NCBI GenBank assembly: GCA_964036045.1
Contig: OZ038380.1
Span: forward strand, 61,798,591 to 61,862,590
Direction of reading: 5' to 3'
Source of the DNA: Eutreptiella sp. 'Long Island Sound 2002'
Taxonomy: Eukaryota; Euglenozoa; Euglenophyceae; Eutreptiales; Eutreptiaceae
DNA length: 64,000 nucleotides
In this document: positions 38,305-48,146 of the stretch, in pieces
How the letters are laid out: each line of letters starts with the position of its first letter
How positions within the stretch are numbered: position 1 is the first letter of the stretch
Notes under the pieces: model-generated
The model's input: the letters and a program-made list of their open reading frames with translations, nothing else
Told to the model about the DNA's origin: nothing
Databases searched by the model: none
Translations under genes and position numbers: made by a program

Positions 38305-38736
38305 CTATAGCCTCAGGTAACTCGAGGTGTGTTCCGACTGCTCCAGTGGCACAGACTCTCCGCCACTGCCGTGGTCCACGTAGAGGAGGTAGGGCGCTTG
38401 CAGCGTCAGGGATTGTATCTGCGAGTGCTGCACGAAGAAGTCAGTCCCCAATACAAAGTCGAAGGCCTCAGTGTCCATCACATAGAACCGATGGGCGATA
38501 GTCCGGGAGCCCATAGGTACCTCCACTTCACAGTCCCCGCAGCTGTGCACCACATGTCCATCCCCCATTCGTCTAGCCGCGGTGGTCAAGGTGTTCTTCA
38601 GGCTCCCACAAGGTAAACTATTCTTGGCCACTATAGATATAGTGGCACCAGTATCCAATACCCCCGGGTATTCACGTCCCCCTAGTCGGATACGTACCCA
38701 AAACACCAGGTCTTGGGTGCCACCGGAGCGTCCCCG
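38305..38736 (-). CDS. Chromovirus B aspartic protease
   Basis: The frame contains FWVRIRLGGREYPGVLDTGA with the catalytic DTG, and FDFVLGTDFFVQHS near the end. Upstream it is bounded by a TGA at 38737-38739. Downstream it ends in TAG at 38305, and the next ORF continues in the same frame after six codons. The size, about 140 residues, fits a retropepsin. Confidence 0.82.
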   Translation of the reverse strand, partial: RGRSGGTQDLVFWVRIRLGGREYPGVLDTGATISIVAKNSLPCGSLKNTLTTAARRMGDGHVVHSCGDCEVEVPMGSRTIAHRFYVMDTEAFDFVLGTDFFVQHSQIQSLTLQAPYLLYVDHGSGGESVPLEQSEHTSSYLRL

Positions 38737-38795
38737 TCAGAACTCCGCGGGACAGGTCACCTCGAACCCCTTGTTCCGCAGCTTGCGGGGCATCC

Positions 38796-39588
38796 TCATG
38801 AAACGGCTTCTCTTCTTAGCGTTGCTTCATCACCACCTTCGTGCTCCCTCTTGGCCCCTTGTTCGTTCTGGGCCTGCGTCTGTGAGTGTGTGGTAGGACC
38901 GGGCTGCCCTCCAGAGGGCTCGGAGTTCCCCCCTGGATTAGGGTTGGGGTTGCCTCCGTTCTTGTCCGTGTTTTTGTTGTCCTTGTCTGGCTGGCGGTTA
39001 CCGCCTCCTCCTCGTCCACATTGACTCTTGTCTTGCCCTTGTCCACGTCCTTTCGACTTGCCCTTGCCGGAGTCGTTGCCTTTGCCTTTGCCTCCACCTT
39101 TGCCTGAGCCTTTGCCAGGATCTTCACCCTTAAGCTTCGCCGATAGGCGTTGCTTATGGTAGCACTCATCCTCGTAGTGCTTCCTCTTCCCACAGAAGGC
39201 ACACGTGATGGTGCACCGGTAATGATCTGGCAGCTTCGCTTTGGCGCCGGTGTTCTTCTCCTGCTGCTTCCCCTGGACTACGAAGCAGTCTCGCTGCTCG
39301 CAGTCAGGGGCGTGCTGCAGGTGCCCCTGCTCGTCTCTGGCATCACACCAGAAGAGCCCCTCAACGTTTTCCATGATGCGGGCTGGGCCTGTTTGGGGGT
39401 AGGTCCCTGCCCAGGTCTGGATCCTTGGTACCCTTTGCCATGGCCTCCAGAGCCTCCACCTCCAGGACAGTAGTTGTTCAGGTGCTGGTCGCTCTCTTTC
39501 TCCAGCGCCAGCTCCAGGAGTAGCACACATAGATCCTCGTAACGGAGGGATCTAGCCTTGCGCTCTGCCGTTGAACGGCACTCGTTCA
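38796..39588 (-). CDS. Chromovirus B gag C-terminal part with CCHC zinc knuckle
   Basis: Protein-like sequence starts at about 39588 in one frame (ECRSTAERKARSLRYEDLCV, homologous to A's gag). It passes to a second frame near 39400 and then runs to 38796. A perfect zinc knuckle, CAFCGKRKHYEDEC (C-x2-C-x4-H-x4-C), lies near 39160-39200 and is typical of nucleocapsid RNA binding. A Gly/Lys/Asn-rich low-complexity tail follows. Two frame changes in 200 bp indicate damage or a rearranged reading structure. Confidence 0.75.
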
Positions 39589-41232
39589 CAGATCTCGAGG
39601 GAGCTTAGCCACCAACCAGAAGAGCAGGTCGTCGCTGCTGTAGGAGCCGGGCGTCAATCGTCCAACCCAGTGATCCAGGTCAGCCAACAGCTCAGAGACC
39701 CTGCCAGGTTTGGGGTTGTTGGGCAGCGCGGGCAGGTTCTGGATCTCGGCCCTGATGGAGAGGTCGGTTTCGTAAGTCGGGTACTGCCTCTCCAAGGCAA
39801 CCAACACATCGGCAAAGGTGGCGGAGTTAGTCACGATCTGTCTGACCTGCTTCTCCAGGTACTTGGTCTTGCAGCACTGCAAGAGCAGATGGCACTTGAC
39901 CCGTCCACTAGCGTGGGTTTGGCCAGTCAATCGGAGAAACCGGCCAAAATTCTCAGCGAACTCGCTGAGGTCCTTGCCTGTGAACTCAGGCAGGTTCACC
40001 ACGATCTTGGAGCCGGCAATAGCCTTAGCCTCCTGAGCCCTGCGTCCCTCAGGGCGTCGGGTCTTCCTCTTCTTCTTCTTCTTCTTCTTACTTGGGTTCT
40101 CGGGGTCCTCCGGGTCGTCGTCCTCCGAGGGCGAAGCAGAAGTCATCGACGGCGGCTCATCATCAGAGGGGTCTCCGCCTAGGTCACTAGAGCCATAGGG
40201 CTCCACGTCAACCATTGCCCTCAAGGCTGTCAGCCCCAGCCGGTCCAGCTCGGCTCTCGTAGAATTCATCACGTGGCTGTAGGGCGGCTGGGCCGTTCTC
40301 GGTACGAAAGGGCTTCTCGGTATCGCTGCAGGGGTCGGCATCGGTCGGCTCCTCAGGCTCCCCAGGGTGTTTGTCAGCCCTGCAACCAGGTGGTTGGCCT
40401 GTACTCGATGGGGTGACACTCCCACAGTGGTAGGTGACGCTTGGGGCGTCATCATCAGGGGCTCCAGTTTCTCTCGAATCTCTTGAGTGAGGTCGCCAAC
40501 AATTTTAGAGGTGGCTCCCCAGAGCACCTCGTTGATCTCCGACCGCGTCAAGGATCTGTCCGAGGATCTCCCCGATCCTCTACTCCTGCCTCCAAGAGAC
40601 TCAGGTCCTCTCCTCAACCCACTCAAGGTTGCATACCCAGGAACATCCACATAGGCTCCCGTAGCGGGTAGAGGATGGTGATAGTCAGCCGCATACCATC
40701 GCAGCGCAGAACTGGAGGTCACCGTCTCACTGGCAGTAGTTGCCTCAGGGAACGCAGTTGTAGGTGGGCCCAAACCATAGGCAGGGTAAGTAGGCATACC
40801 AGTAAAGCCTGTGCCCTCTGCCGTAGGCGGGTTGGTTATGGGTGTGGATGTTGCAGCGGCTGGGTCTGGAATTGGGAGTGTGGTGGTTATAGGAGAGGGT
40901 GATGCGTGGAGGCCAGAAGCGCTTGGTGCGCCTTCGAAGGTAGGATCATTCGTCAGGTCTTGCCCTTGGTCTTCTCCTTCGTCTGCTATGCTTTCTCCAG
41001 CATCCTTCTCGCTCTCTCTCTTCCTCTTCACAGGATGAGTGACCACCTCCTCGACTGAGAGGGCCCGAAAGGCCGACTGAAGTCCTTCCAACGAATCCTC
41101 CGCCACATCCACTGGCCCATGTAAGGGCCCCGAAGGTACAGCGCTAGGTCCAGGTCCAGGTTCACCAGGTGCTGGCATTGCTGGTGCCTCAGGCGCTGTC
41201 CTCACGTCGGTGTCCTCTTTCTTTGTGTCCAT
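39586..41232 (-). CDS. Chromovirus B gag N-terminal and capsid part
   Basis: 548 codons, starting about 100 bp inside the 5' LTR. The first half is Pro/Ser/Thr-rich and probably disordered, followed by a poly-Lys cluster (KKKKKKKRKTRRPEGRRAQ). The capsid-like part has VVNLPEFTGKDLSEFAENFG, FLRLTGQTHASGRVKCHLLL and a helical end, matching A's gag. The frame ends at 39586, where the homologous protein continues in another frame. Confidence 0.8.
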   Translation of the reverse strand: MDTKKEDTDVRTAPEAPAMPAPGEPGPGPSAVPSGPLHGPVDVAEDSLEGLQSAFRALSVEEVVTHPVKRKRESEKDAGESIADEGEDQGQDLTNDPTFEGAPSASGLHASPSPITTTLPIPDPAAATSTPITNPPTAEGTGFTGMPTYPAYGLGPPTTAFPEATTASETVTSSSALRWYAADYHHPLPATGAYVDVPGYATLSGLRRGPESLGGRSRGSGRSSDRSLTRSEINEVLWGATSKIVGDLTQEIREKLEPLMMTPQASPTTVGVSPHRVQANHLVAGLTNTLGSLRSRPMPTPAAIPRSPFVPRTAQPPYSHVMNSTRAELDRLGLTALRAMVDVEPYGSSDLGGDPSDDEPPSMTSASPSEDDDPEDPENPSKKKKKKKRKTRRPEGRRAQEAKAIAGSKIVVNLPEFTGKDLSEFAENFGRFLRLTGQTHASGRVKCHLLLQCCKTKYLEKQVRQIVTNSATFADVLVALERQYPTYETDLSIRAEIQNLPALPNNPKPGRVSELLADLDHWVGRLTPGSYSSDDLLFWLVAKLPRDL

Positions 41233-41316
41233 CTTCGTTCGCCCTTCTGCTTATATATGACTGATTTCGCCGCACCTGTTGTACGGCACGGGGTTGCTGC
41301 CGGTACGCAGGGACAG

Positions 41317-41333
41317 TCTACCCCTTGCTACCA
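41317..41333 (-). promoter_or_regulatory. Primer-binding site of chromovirus B
   Basis: On the minus strand the LTR end is followed by TGGTAGCAAGGGG. The first eight bases match the initiator tRNA-Met site of A and C; the rest is close but shifted. The first T may be the last LTR base. Confidence 0.6.
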
Positions 41334-42119
41334 GAACGTTTTATAGTGATTTCATCACTGTGTTTGTCCCTCTCCTGCTGCTTGCTGCTGGTGTAGGGTT
41401 TCCTGCTGCTTGTTTTTCAAGATGAAAATGTTTTAGTTGCTGAAATACAATGGATCCAGGATAGCCCAAGCCAGAGATAAGCAAGTAGAAGAGAATCAGG
41501 ATCAAAGCATGAAGGGCTGCAGTGTAAACAGTGAAAGGTGAAAGGATATTCACAGTAACTGCAACTCAGGGCACTTCGGATTGCATATTCACAAAGATAG
41601 CTGAAATGTTTTGGAAAAAGAGTTGGAAAACTGCCCCATGGTCACTCAATCTCCATAGTGCCATCTCAGGAGATGTGCACTCTTTGTTTTGGGTCCCATA
41701 TGTGCTGAGGTGGCAGGGCATGTGGCGATGTGGTCACTGCCATGTCACATGGGATCTTCCTACTTAGCTAGGCTGACCGGGAATTGAACCGTGGACCTCT
41801 CAAAAAGAGGTGCCCAGCCCCCTAGGGTGCATACCACTAGGACAGCTAAGAATTCATGAGAAAACATAGACAAATTCATAGGCTCTGCCCTGGATATGTC
41901 AGTTCTCAGTCGACTCAGGAAAAGATGACTTGCCTCACATTGATAGGGGATTAAGGGGTCCACTCCATATCCTGATTGGGTGTTTGGTTCCATAGGTCAA
42001 AATGTGTTTTCACCACTTTTGGTTGGACCAATACGAAGATAGAAATGCCTATGTGCTCAGTGCATCTCTAATACAACTAGAGTATGCCTCAAAGCATTGG
42101 AAAAGCACTTTTTCTTACT
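41333..42119 (-). repeat. 5' LTR of chromovirus B
   Basis: 787 bp, about 97% identical to 30839-31625 and in the same orientation. It begins AGTAAGAAAAAGT and ends CGTTCT in element orientation, with ctataaaa close to the end. It contains the second copy of the tRNA-like sequence. Confidence 0.88.
41764..41849 (-). ncRNA. tRNA-like sequence inside LTR (5' copy)
   Basis: Counterpart of 31270-31355. The A-box-like and B-box (GGTTCAATTCC) stretches are intact. Changes in the T stem weaken pairing compared with the other copy. Confidence 0.55.
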
Positions 42120-42124
42120 TCCAC
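42120..42124. repeat. Target-site duplication TCCAC, right copy (element B)
   Basis: Matches 30834-30838. After it the interrupted gene continues (ACTGTGTACAGCC). Confidence 0.85.
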
Positions 42125-42833
42125 TGTGTACAGCCTCACCACTGAGCCTGATAGGATGTGGATTGACGATCTGAGTGGACAGATAACACCCGTGGCCTAC
42201 ACAGGATCCAAGTCTGTGGCTTTGCCTGCATTGACCCCACAGCCCCTGATTGGCCATGCCGAGGGTGTTGTGGCAGCTAGCACCTGTTTTGGTGACAGGA
42301 ACCCCCACAGCTATGAAGGGACAGCAGCTGACTTGAGCCAAGGTGTGGATGAAGAATTGCCACTGCGGGAGTTTGTGGACGAGGATCAGCTTATGGCCCT
42401 GTCGCAAGAGGCAATGACAGTGGCCCATAAAGACTGGCAGGGAATTTTTCAAACTTTCCCCCGTGAAGGTAGACCCCAGATGATGAAAAAGTCAGGCCCC
42501 AAGTTTTGGGGATTTTGGAACACGAAGAGTTCAAGAAAGTGTATCCTGGCCACATTCCTTTGCCCAATTAAGGCAAGAGCCATGATGGAGAAGGCAAGAA
42601 ACCGCCTACGGGTGCCATTGTCAAGAGAGTTGCACCCCATTGTGTTTGGCTACCTTCGTGGTGGCATTGGTGCAGGCAAACAGGGTTACCACAGGGACCA
42701 CCCTATTGATGCATTGCCTTCGGGCAACATTGCCCTTTCCTGTTTCATGAGCCTGAGTGGTTATTTGGTGGACCCGGTGGAAAATGCCATTACCTGGGTG
42801 TTTTGCAGTGTTAGGGGTCTCCCTAAGCCCTAG
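42120..42833 (+). pseudogene. Unrecognised host-like gene, middle part, after the B insertion
   Basis: The frame reads STVYSLTTEPDRMWIDDLSG and onwards for about 230 residues of natural-looking protein, to a TAG at 42831-42833. A stretch near 42640-42760 (GGIGAGKQGYHRDHP, then NIALSCFMSLSG) has an H-x-D arrangement reminiscent of 2-oxoglutarate/Fe(II) oxygenases. That is only a weak hint. The sequence joins the 5' exon across the target site. Confidence 0.45.
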
Positions 42834-43600
42834 GTTGTCCAGACTTTGATATTGGAGGAAGGAACCCTCGGCCGCCTGTGGTCGGATGTCATCCACAGCG
42901 GTGGTGGTGGCGAAAGGGACTCATCAGTTTACAAACTGTTTGTGGCGTTCTCCACCGTGTGGCGGCCCACCCTGTACCAGCGCACAGTTGGGGTTGTGGT
43001 CCCCGCTTGGGGCCAGATCCTTGGGCTGCGGGCCGCGGTGAGGAAATGTGGCATGAGGGGTTGCATGGTGGTACCGGCCGAACGGGAGTGTCTTTGTGCT
43101 GTGTGTGGAAAAGTGGAGATGTGCGCCAGCCATGCCAATGGAACCTGCGAGGCGTGTCCCAACTTTGAGGATCCTACTCCCCCAGCCCTCCCCGTGCCTG
43201 AGCAAATGCAAGTCCAGCTGCCCCAGGCCCTCACATACTTAGTCCTAGCTAAGGGTTCGGAGGCCCTGGTGTGGGTGGAGCCCATGGCCGGCGTGCCAGC
43301 GTTTTGCAGGCGTCATTTGGATCTTGGTGACCCACAGTGTCCCATGGCCCACCGGACACAGCCCGGGTTCGTGGCCCCTGGCGAAGCAGCCTACTATTGG
43401 TTTTCAGCTGGCACCATCCTTGTGGTGGCCTGCCGCTTCTCGGTGCTGGCCTACCCACTCCGAAGCCGCATCCCCAATCCCGATCTCCACTGGTGGGACA
43501 TGGTCCCCCCTGGCATGGCGGTGATGGACGCCACCGTGGCCACCGAGTACGGCTGGGCCCAGTTCTACAATAGCGAGCTATGGTGCAAGTGTGGGAAGGT
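42834..43600 (+). pseudogene. Unrecognised host-like gene, continuation after in-frame TAG
   Basis: Same frame as the preceding part, continuing for 255 residues (GTLGRLWSDVIHSGGGGERD, then QRTVGVVVPAWGQILGLRAA). A Cys-rich patch, ECLCAVCGKVEMCASHANG, may bind zinc. Protein-like sequence ends near LWCKCGK at 43600, followed by gtgtgtgcatg, a possible 5' splice site. Confidence 0.45.
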
Positions 43601-43988
43601 GTGTGCATGTCATGCAACACTGTGGAACGTGACACAAATTACCAATACGTACCAAAAAAAGACAACAAATGGGTGTACGAAAGGGGTACGAAAGGGGTAC
43701 GAAAGGTTACCAATGTGTACCAAAGGGTGTACGAAAGGGTATACGAAAGGGAGCGCTTCGTAGCACATACATACGACAGGGCGGCTTTTCCCTCGCTCAG
43801 CTGCTGACTGCGAGTGGCTGTCACCAACGACGAGCCGGGGCCACAAGAAGAATTTGGCCTGTGAAAGGAAACACAAAAGGGTGCACGAAAGGCCCAAAAA
43901 ACGTACGACAGCCCCACGAAACCCCCTACGAAGCCCTACGAAAGCCCTATGAAAGCCCTACGAAAGCCCCTCCCCGGGACGTACATGC
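43601..43988 (+). other. Probable intron filled with TACGAAAGG repeats
   Basis: It begins gtgtgtgcatg and ends tacatgcag before protein-like sequence resumes. The interior is made of tacgaaagg/gtacgaaag-type units at 43670-43760 and 43870-43985. Peptides read through it are simple Lys/Gly/Tyr/Arg repeats and not credible protein. Confidence 0.45.
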
Positions 43989-44270
43989 AGGTGCAGTCGC
44001 CGGCGGATGCGGTGGCCTTTGGTGCAGGTTTGGATGCGATCATGGAGGTGCGGAGGCTTCCCAAGTTCGTGCCCCATGGTGTGGTGAATGAGGCTGGAGA
44101 CACCAAATGGTACACTGAGGTGTCCTGGACCCACAAGGAGGGTGGTCGCTCCAGGGAGTACATTTGCAAGCTGCCGGTGGCTCTCAAGGAGTCAGGCGTT
44201 GACCAACACAACGGGCCGGGTGCGTGGGTGAACGACACGTGGTGCGGCTTTGGAGTGATTGTCTTCAGCG
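43989..44270 (+). pseudogene. Unrecognised host-like gene, 3' exon candidate
   Basis: The open frame reads VQSPADAVAFGAGLDAIMEV and then GDTKWYTEVSWTHKEGG to about 44270, where CGFGVIVFS ends before a possible splice donor. It is protein-like and in the correct orientation to be the next exon of the gene split by element B. Product unknown. Confidence 0.4.
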
Positions 44271-44388
44271 CCGGTGTGTGGGGTGCACAGTTCTGACCTC
44301 GACATGATCACAGCCCTCTTGCAGCAGCGCCTGGCCGATGGTGCCAGAGCTGTGGCAGTGTCTTGAAACACCTGCGTGTAACACATGT

Positions 44389-44600
44389 GGGACTGCACAC
44401 GTGGGGATGGGGGATGGGTTTCGAACCGAGGAATGGGGGGCATGAACCCAGGGGGCATACCTGTGGACCACCAGCTCAGTTGGCAGAGACATTGAAATTA
44501 TGCATCATTGAACTGGGGTGTGGGTCCCATGCATGCATGGGGGCACCAATGAAAAAACAAAACCTGTCTTCAGCGCCTGTTGTTTTCGCGCCATGATCCT
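44389..44600. other. No gene; weak tRNA-like remnants
   Basis: The + strand near 44470 has agctcagttggcagagac, close to a tRNA D arm and A box. The minus strand near 44410-44430 has GGTTCGAAACC, close to a B box. They do not combine into one convincing cloverleaf. Confidence 0.3.
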
Positions 44601-44762
44601 TCTTGCTGCCTTGGCCACCCATTGACCCTGGATCAGCTTGGGCACTCCTTCACACATCATCCTTCGCGCATAGCCCATAGGTAATCCTGTCTTCAGGCCC
44701 CAGGGATAGTGCATTGTCCATTTCATCGTCCTCATTGTCACCCATATCGTCGTCCTCATCAT

Positions 44763-44830
44763 TGGTGGGTTCGAACCTCCGGCACCGAACACAAGGAGAG
44801 GTAGGAGACCACTAGACCAAAGCACGGCAC
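44763..44830 (-). ncRNA. tRNA-like sequence (SINE or tRNA pseudogene)
   Basis: The minus strand shows an A box TTGGTCTAGTGGT and, 40 bases later, a B box GGTTCGAACCC with a flanking T stem. Overall length is near that of a tRNA, but acceptor pairing is poor. A Pol III promoter is plausible. Confidence 0.45.
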
Positions 44831-44837
44831 AACCCAA

Positions 44838-44990
44838 TCAGTACGAAGGATGTACGAAAGCCCCTGCGAAAGGGGTATGAAAGGGGGGTAATCGTACCCC
44901 TTTCGTAGAAAGCCAGCAGTACGAAAGGGTACCCCTTTGTAGGGAACGAGCTAGGTACGAAACCCCCTGCATTCGTACGAAAGTGCCCGT
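44838..44990. repeat. TACGAAAGG-type repeats with a short hairpin
   Basis: Includes cgaaaggggtatg and, 20 bases later, tacccctttcg, which can pair. Related to 30059-30216 and 43670-43985. Confidence 0.6.
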
Positions 44991-45137
44991 TGAAGTATGG
45001 TCGTAGTTATAGAAAGGGCTAAAAAGCACAAAAAGGCGGATTTTTGAGGTAATATGACCTAAAAATGATAAATTGAAGAAATTTACATAGTTCAACACTT
45101 CCGAAACCCCAGGGTAAGGAAATTGGCTTTTGGGTAG

Positions 45138-45292
45138 GAAAGGGGGACGCCGGGGAGGACGACCCGGAAGGGGACGGTCAGGGCGGGGAGGAGCCGGATA
45201 GCGATGAGGAGGAAGCAGACGAGGAAGCGGAGGACGCTAGAGGGAGCGTAGAGGACGACACGTTGGGGAACTTCTCCTTCAACATGCAGTAG
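45138..45292 (+). CDS. Possible acidic C-terminal exon
   Basis: After ttttgggtag, a plausible 3' splice site, the frame reads GDAGEDDPEGDGQGGEEPDS, then a run rich in Glu/Asp, and ends NFSFNMQ and TAG at 45290-45292. It is about 50 residues of clearly acidic tail, such as those found at the ends of chaperones or chromatin proteins. It may be the last exon of the host-like gene split by B. This is inference only. Confidence 0.3.
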
Positions 45293-47230
45293 ACGGGGTG
45301 GCGGAGGCGGCCGTGGTGGGATTGAGAAGGTCATGGCCGCCAAGCCTCTGCCATCCCAACCCATGGGGACCAGTGCAAAACCTCGGGGGGACCAACCACG
45401 TAGGCTGGATACCCAACTCTGAGGACGCGGCCCCCCCAACATAGGTGTGCCGGGTTTTACGCCTTTTTTTGCTTTCTGCGCGTTCCGGTTTAGTGCTTCC
45501 GCCTGTGCTTCTGCAAGCGTTCTCCGCGTTCTCCGCGTTCACCGCGTTCCGGAGCGTTGTGGAGCGTTATCCTCGTTGTGCGCGTTCTCCTAGCTTACGG
45601 GGATAACGTACTAGCAGGTGTGGTGAGTGGAGCCCCAAAAATGGCGCTTCTGTAGACAAAGGACACATATACGCGCGTACACTAGAGATATACGTGTGTA
45701 TACATTCCGTGTACCTAGGGTATACGCACGTATACCTATGAATTTCCATGCTGGCTGGTGGTCTAGAGGTATGCCCCTTGGCCTTGCAAACACAACAACG
45801 CGCGTTCAATTCCCGCTATTCATGTGTGGTGTGCCACCAAGGTACCTGCACGAAAGCACCCCCGGGCGGCTCGCTTTCCTCGGCGTCCTCCGTGCCCGTT
45901 GTAGTGATCCCGTGCGCGGGTGCAAAGCATTGCGCATGCAACGGGGTGTCCGGGCATCTGCTATACACGTATTGTGTGCGGCCTTTACCGCAATGTGCAC
46001 TAGCGCGCCGTTGGGCGCCGCCAACGGGGACGTGGATGTTGCGTTGTGGCTGCGATCGGTACGGTATAGGCGGTGAAGGAGGGCCCACTGCCACTCCCAC
46101 ATGCTGTTTGTGCCACGGCACCTTTCTAGAGCGCGGCAGGTTGCAAACCGGTTGGCAGCCGCGGCGTATCGCAGCAAGAAGTCTCGCCCGGCTTGTGACC
46201 AAGACATCTGCCTTCCCAAGAGGCGCAAGTGCAACGCCATCTGGTCAGAGCCCACCCCCCGTGCCACTTGGCGGTATGCAGCAACGATGTACCCTTCGTG
46301 AACGGCCGTTAAGTGAAGCCGGTTCGGACACCCGTGGCCATCTTTGGGTCACTTGGGGTGTGTATCTATGTGCCGGCAAGCCGCCATTGGCTGATATCAG
46401 ACTCTCCCATCCACCTGACCTAACCTGATGTGATAGTGTGATAGGCTTGGCCATTCCAGATATGAGCCGCCACATTCACAACCGAGGCGCCGCCGGCTGA
46501 GATTTATATGTCAGAGCATCAGGAATCAACAGGGCTTTTTTATCATAATGGTTCCGTAATTTTTCAGCTATCCGTTCTGATTGTCAATGTATCGGCGACT
46601 GTCAGTTGGCTCGCGATTTTCCGGTAACCGATTGGTTAACTGTTCTTTCCAGATATTTTAGCCAAAACCCCGATGAAGGGTTAAAATTCATCAGAAAAGG
46701 GTTCGTTGCTTCCGCAATTTTCATGTTATACACTCGCAAAATTAATCCGATTTTTTCAGACATTCAGAATCGGATTTTTGACTTCGAGGTCGCCGCACCT
46801 GATATGATGAACTTCGAGTGGTCCTACATTTTTCCCCGATCAGGAATCAACCTTCCTTTTGTTGTCTCCTTCATTTTTCTTGGAGATAGAGGCGAAACAA
46901 AATTGATTTGTGAGGCCCCTTTGAAAGGTCATCCCTCCGGCTCATGGCGAGGAGTTACAATTTTGAGATATGGGCTAGAATCGCCTTGGTCTCAACTTAA
47001 TTTAGGAAGCGTCAAACGCCTTTGATGTGTACACAGGCTTGCTGTAGCAAGGGATAATAATCAAGAGGGTAGAAAGTGATATATAACTCTGGAACCATGC
47101 AACGGAATATTTTAATGCAACTTTCAAGTGTACCGCATGAGTGTTGGTGTTGCATAGAAACTTTCCTTGGGTTCCTACGTAATTTTAACGTGAAGTTATG
47201 TCCATGGAGGGGCATGGCATACCATGGTAG
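45293..47230. other. Mostly non-coding stretch
   Basis: Contains gcgttctcc-type short tandem repeats at 45500-45590, an alternating purine-pyrimidine tract (atatacgtgtgtatac) at about 45665-45735, and a tRNA-like sequence. An AT-rich open frame at 46606-47025 has no ATG and no recognisable domain. I see nothing else. Confidence 0.4.
45749..45823 (+). ncRNA. tRNA-like sequence
   Basis: The + strand reads ctggtggtctagaggtatgc (A-box-like) and, about 37 bases later, gcgttcaattcccgc (B box GTTCAATTCCC). The spacing fits a Pol III type 2 promoter. The anticodon arm is imperfect, so it is more likely a SINE head or pseudogene than a working tRNA. Confidence 0.45.
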
Positions 47231-48141
47231 GAGCCACTTTTAAGGGTATGTGTTATATGGATGGTATGTGCTTCGCTTTGCTCACGCCCATGTTATATAT
47301 CTCCGTTTGTAGGAAGATATGTGGAGTCATATGTGGCAAGGGCTTTGCCCATATCCCAATGGTGACCTCCATAGCGCTAGAATATGTCTACCGCACATAT
47401 AGTGCATGTGGGAAGGTTTACGGATCGACCCACAAGCGCCACCATCAATTTCCCCATTTATATGGTGCGTGTTGGGAGGAGGTTCGAAGGTGTCCCCATT
47501 CGTTCATGTGGGGATCCAAGTGGGGGGATTGTATGCAAATGGTCCTAAGCAATTGTGCTTTGAACCATATGTTGATACCATGGGTGAGCGAAGTTATATA
47601 CTATTGTGATTGATGTTTTTGACCTCATTTTATGCTCGTTTTTGTAATTTATGTGCTCAACTGGTCGGCTGACAGTAAAGTGCCCAGAGATCTGTGATTT
47701 ATGGTATGTTGCTTATATGTTGGCATATGCTTCGGTGTTGCATCTCACCATATGCCAGATCACGTGGTCACTTTCACATGGCACACGAGGCCTCACAAAA
47801 TTAGGTCTCAAATGGGTGAGTTGACTGGTGAAACATGGCGTGTGTATATCCGGAGGGGTTTGGGAGCCAATGTTGGGATATTCTTGGACATGGACCTTTG
47901 GTCTATATTACCCTGGTATAATACTTTCCGGTTTGACACATGCATGGAGCATTTGAACATTTGCCACATGCATTTTTGAGTATATAATTGATTTTTGGGC
48001 AATATGGTGTGTTTTGCCTAATTTTGCTATGTTGTGAGGTCATCTTCATGGGGCAATTCTCCAAGCCCAATCGACTCCAAGTCCAACGAAGGTTATGTCA
48101 GGGTAGGGCATGGTCCTGAGTGCCACTCTAGGCCATGACAC
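47230..48141 (+). repeat. Dispersed repeat R, copy 2, left part
   Basis: Matches 20500-21255 in order, ending at the shared block ggccatgacacg, where chromovirus C has inserted. The rest of R follows C at 58916. Confidence 0.72.
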
Positions 48142-48146
48142 GACAC
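48142..48146. repeat. Target-site duplication GACAC, left copy (element C)
   Basis: The bases gacac immediately precede the 5' LTR and recur at 58911-58915. The uninterrupted R copy has one near-identical site (ccatgacacgccacctcccc) near 21248-21267. Confidence 0.93.

Larger units (their letters stand above)
30839..42119 (-). mobile_element. Chromovirus B, structurally complete LTR retrotransposon
   Basis: Two 787-bp direct repeats bound 9.7 kb of internal sequence, with a TCCAC duplication outside. On the minus strand the order is LTR, primer-binding site, gag, protease, methyltransferase-like domain, reverse transcriptase, RNase H, integrase with GPY motif, chromodomain, a 2.2 kb non-coding tract, polypurine tract, LTR. 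About 24 LTR differences (roughly 3%) indicate an older insertion than element C. Frame changes at about 39588, 39400 and 37000 and an in-frame TAG at 38305 break the coding region. Confidence 0.9.

Noticed and set aside
42640-42760. 2-oxoglutarate/Fe(II) oxygenase assignment for the split gene
   Set aside because: Only an H-x-D-like spot is visible; the distal His and Arg could not be placed, so the gene is left unnamed.
46606-47025. 139-codon AT-rich open frame
   Set aside because: It starts at TTG with no ATG, has no recognisable domain and no supporting context.
18360-47230. Dinoflagellate spliced-leader relics as proof of host
   Set aside because: I looked for the conserved leader core and did not find it, so host assignment remains an inference.
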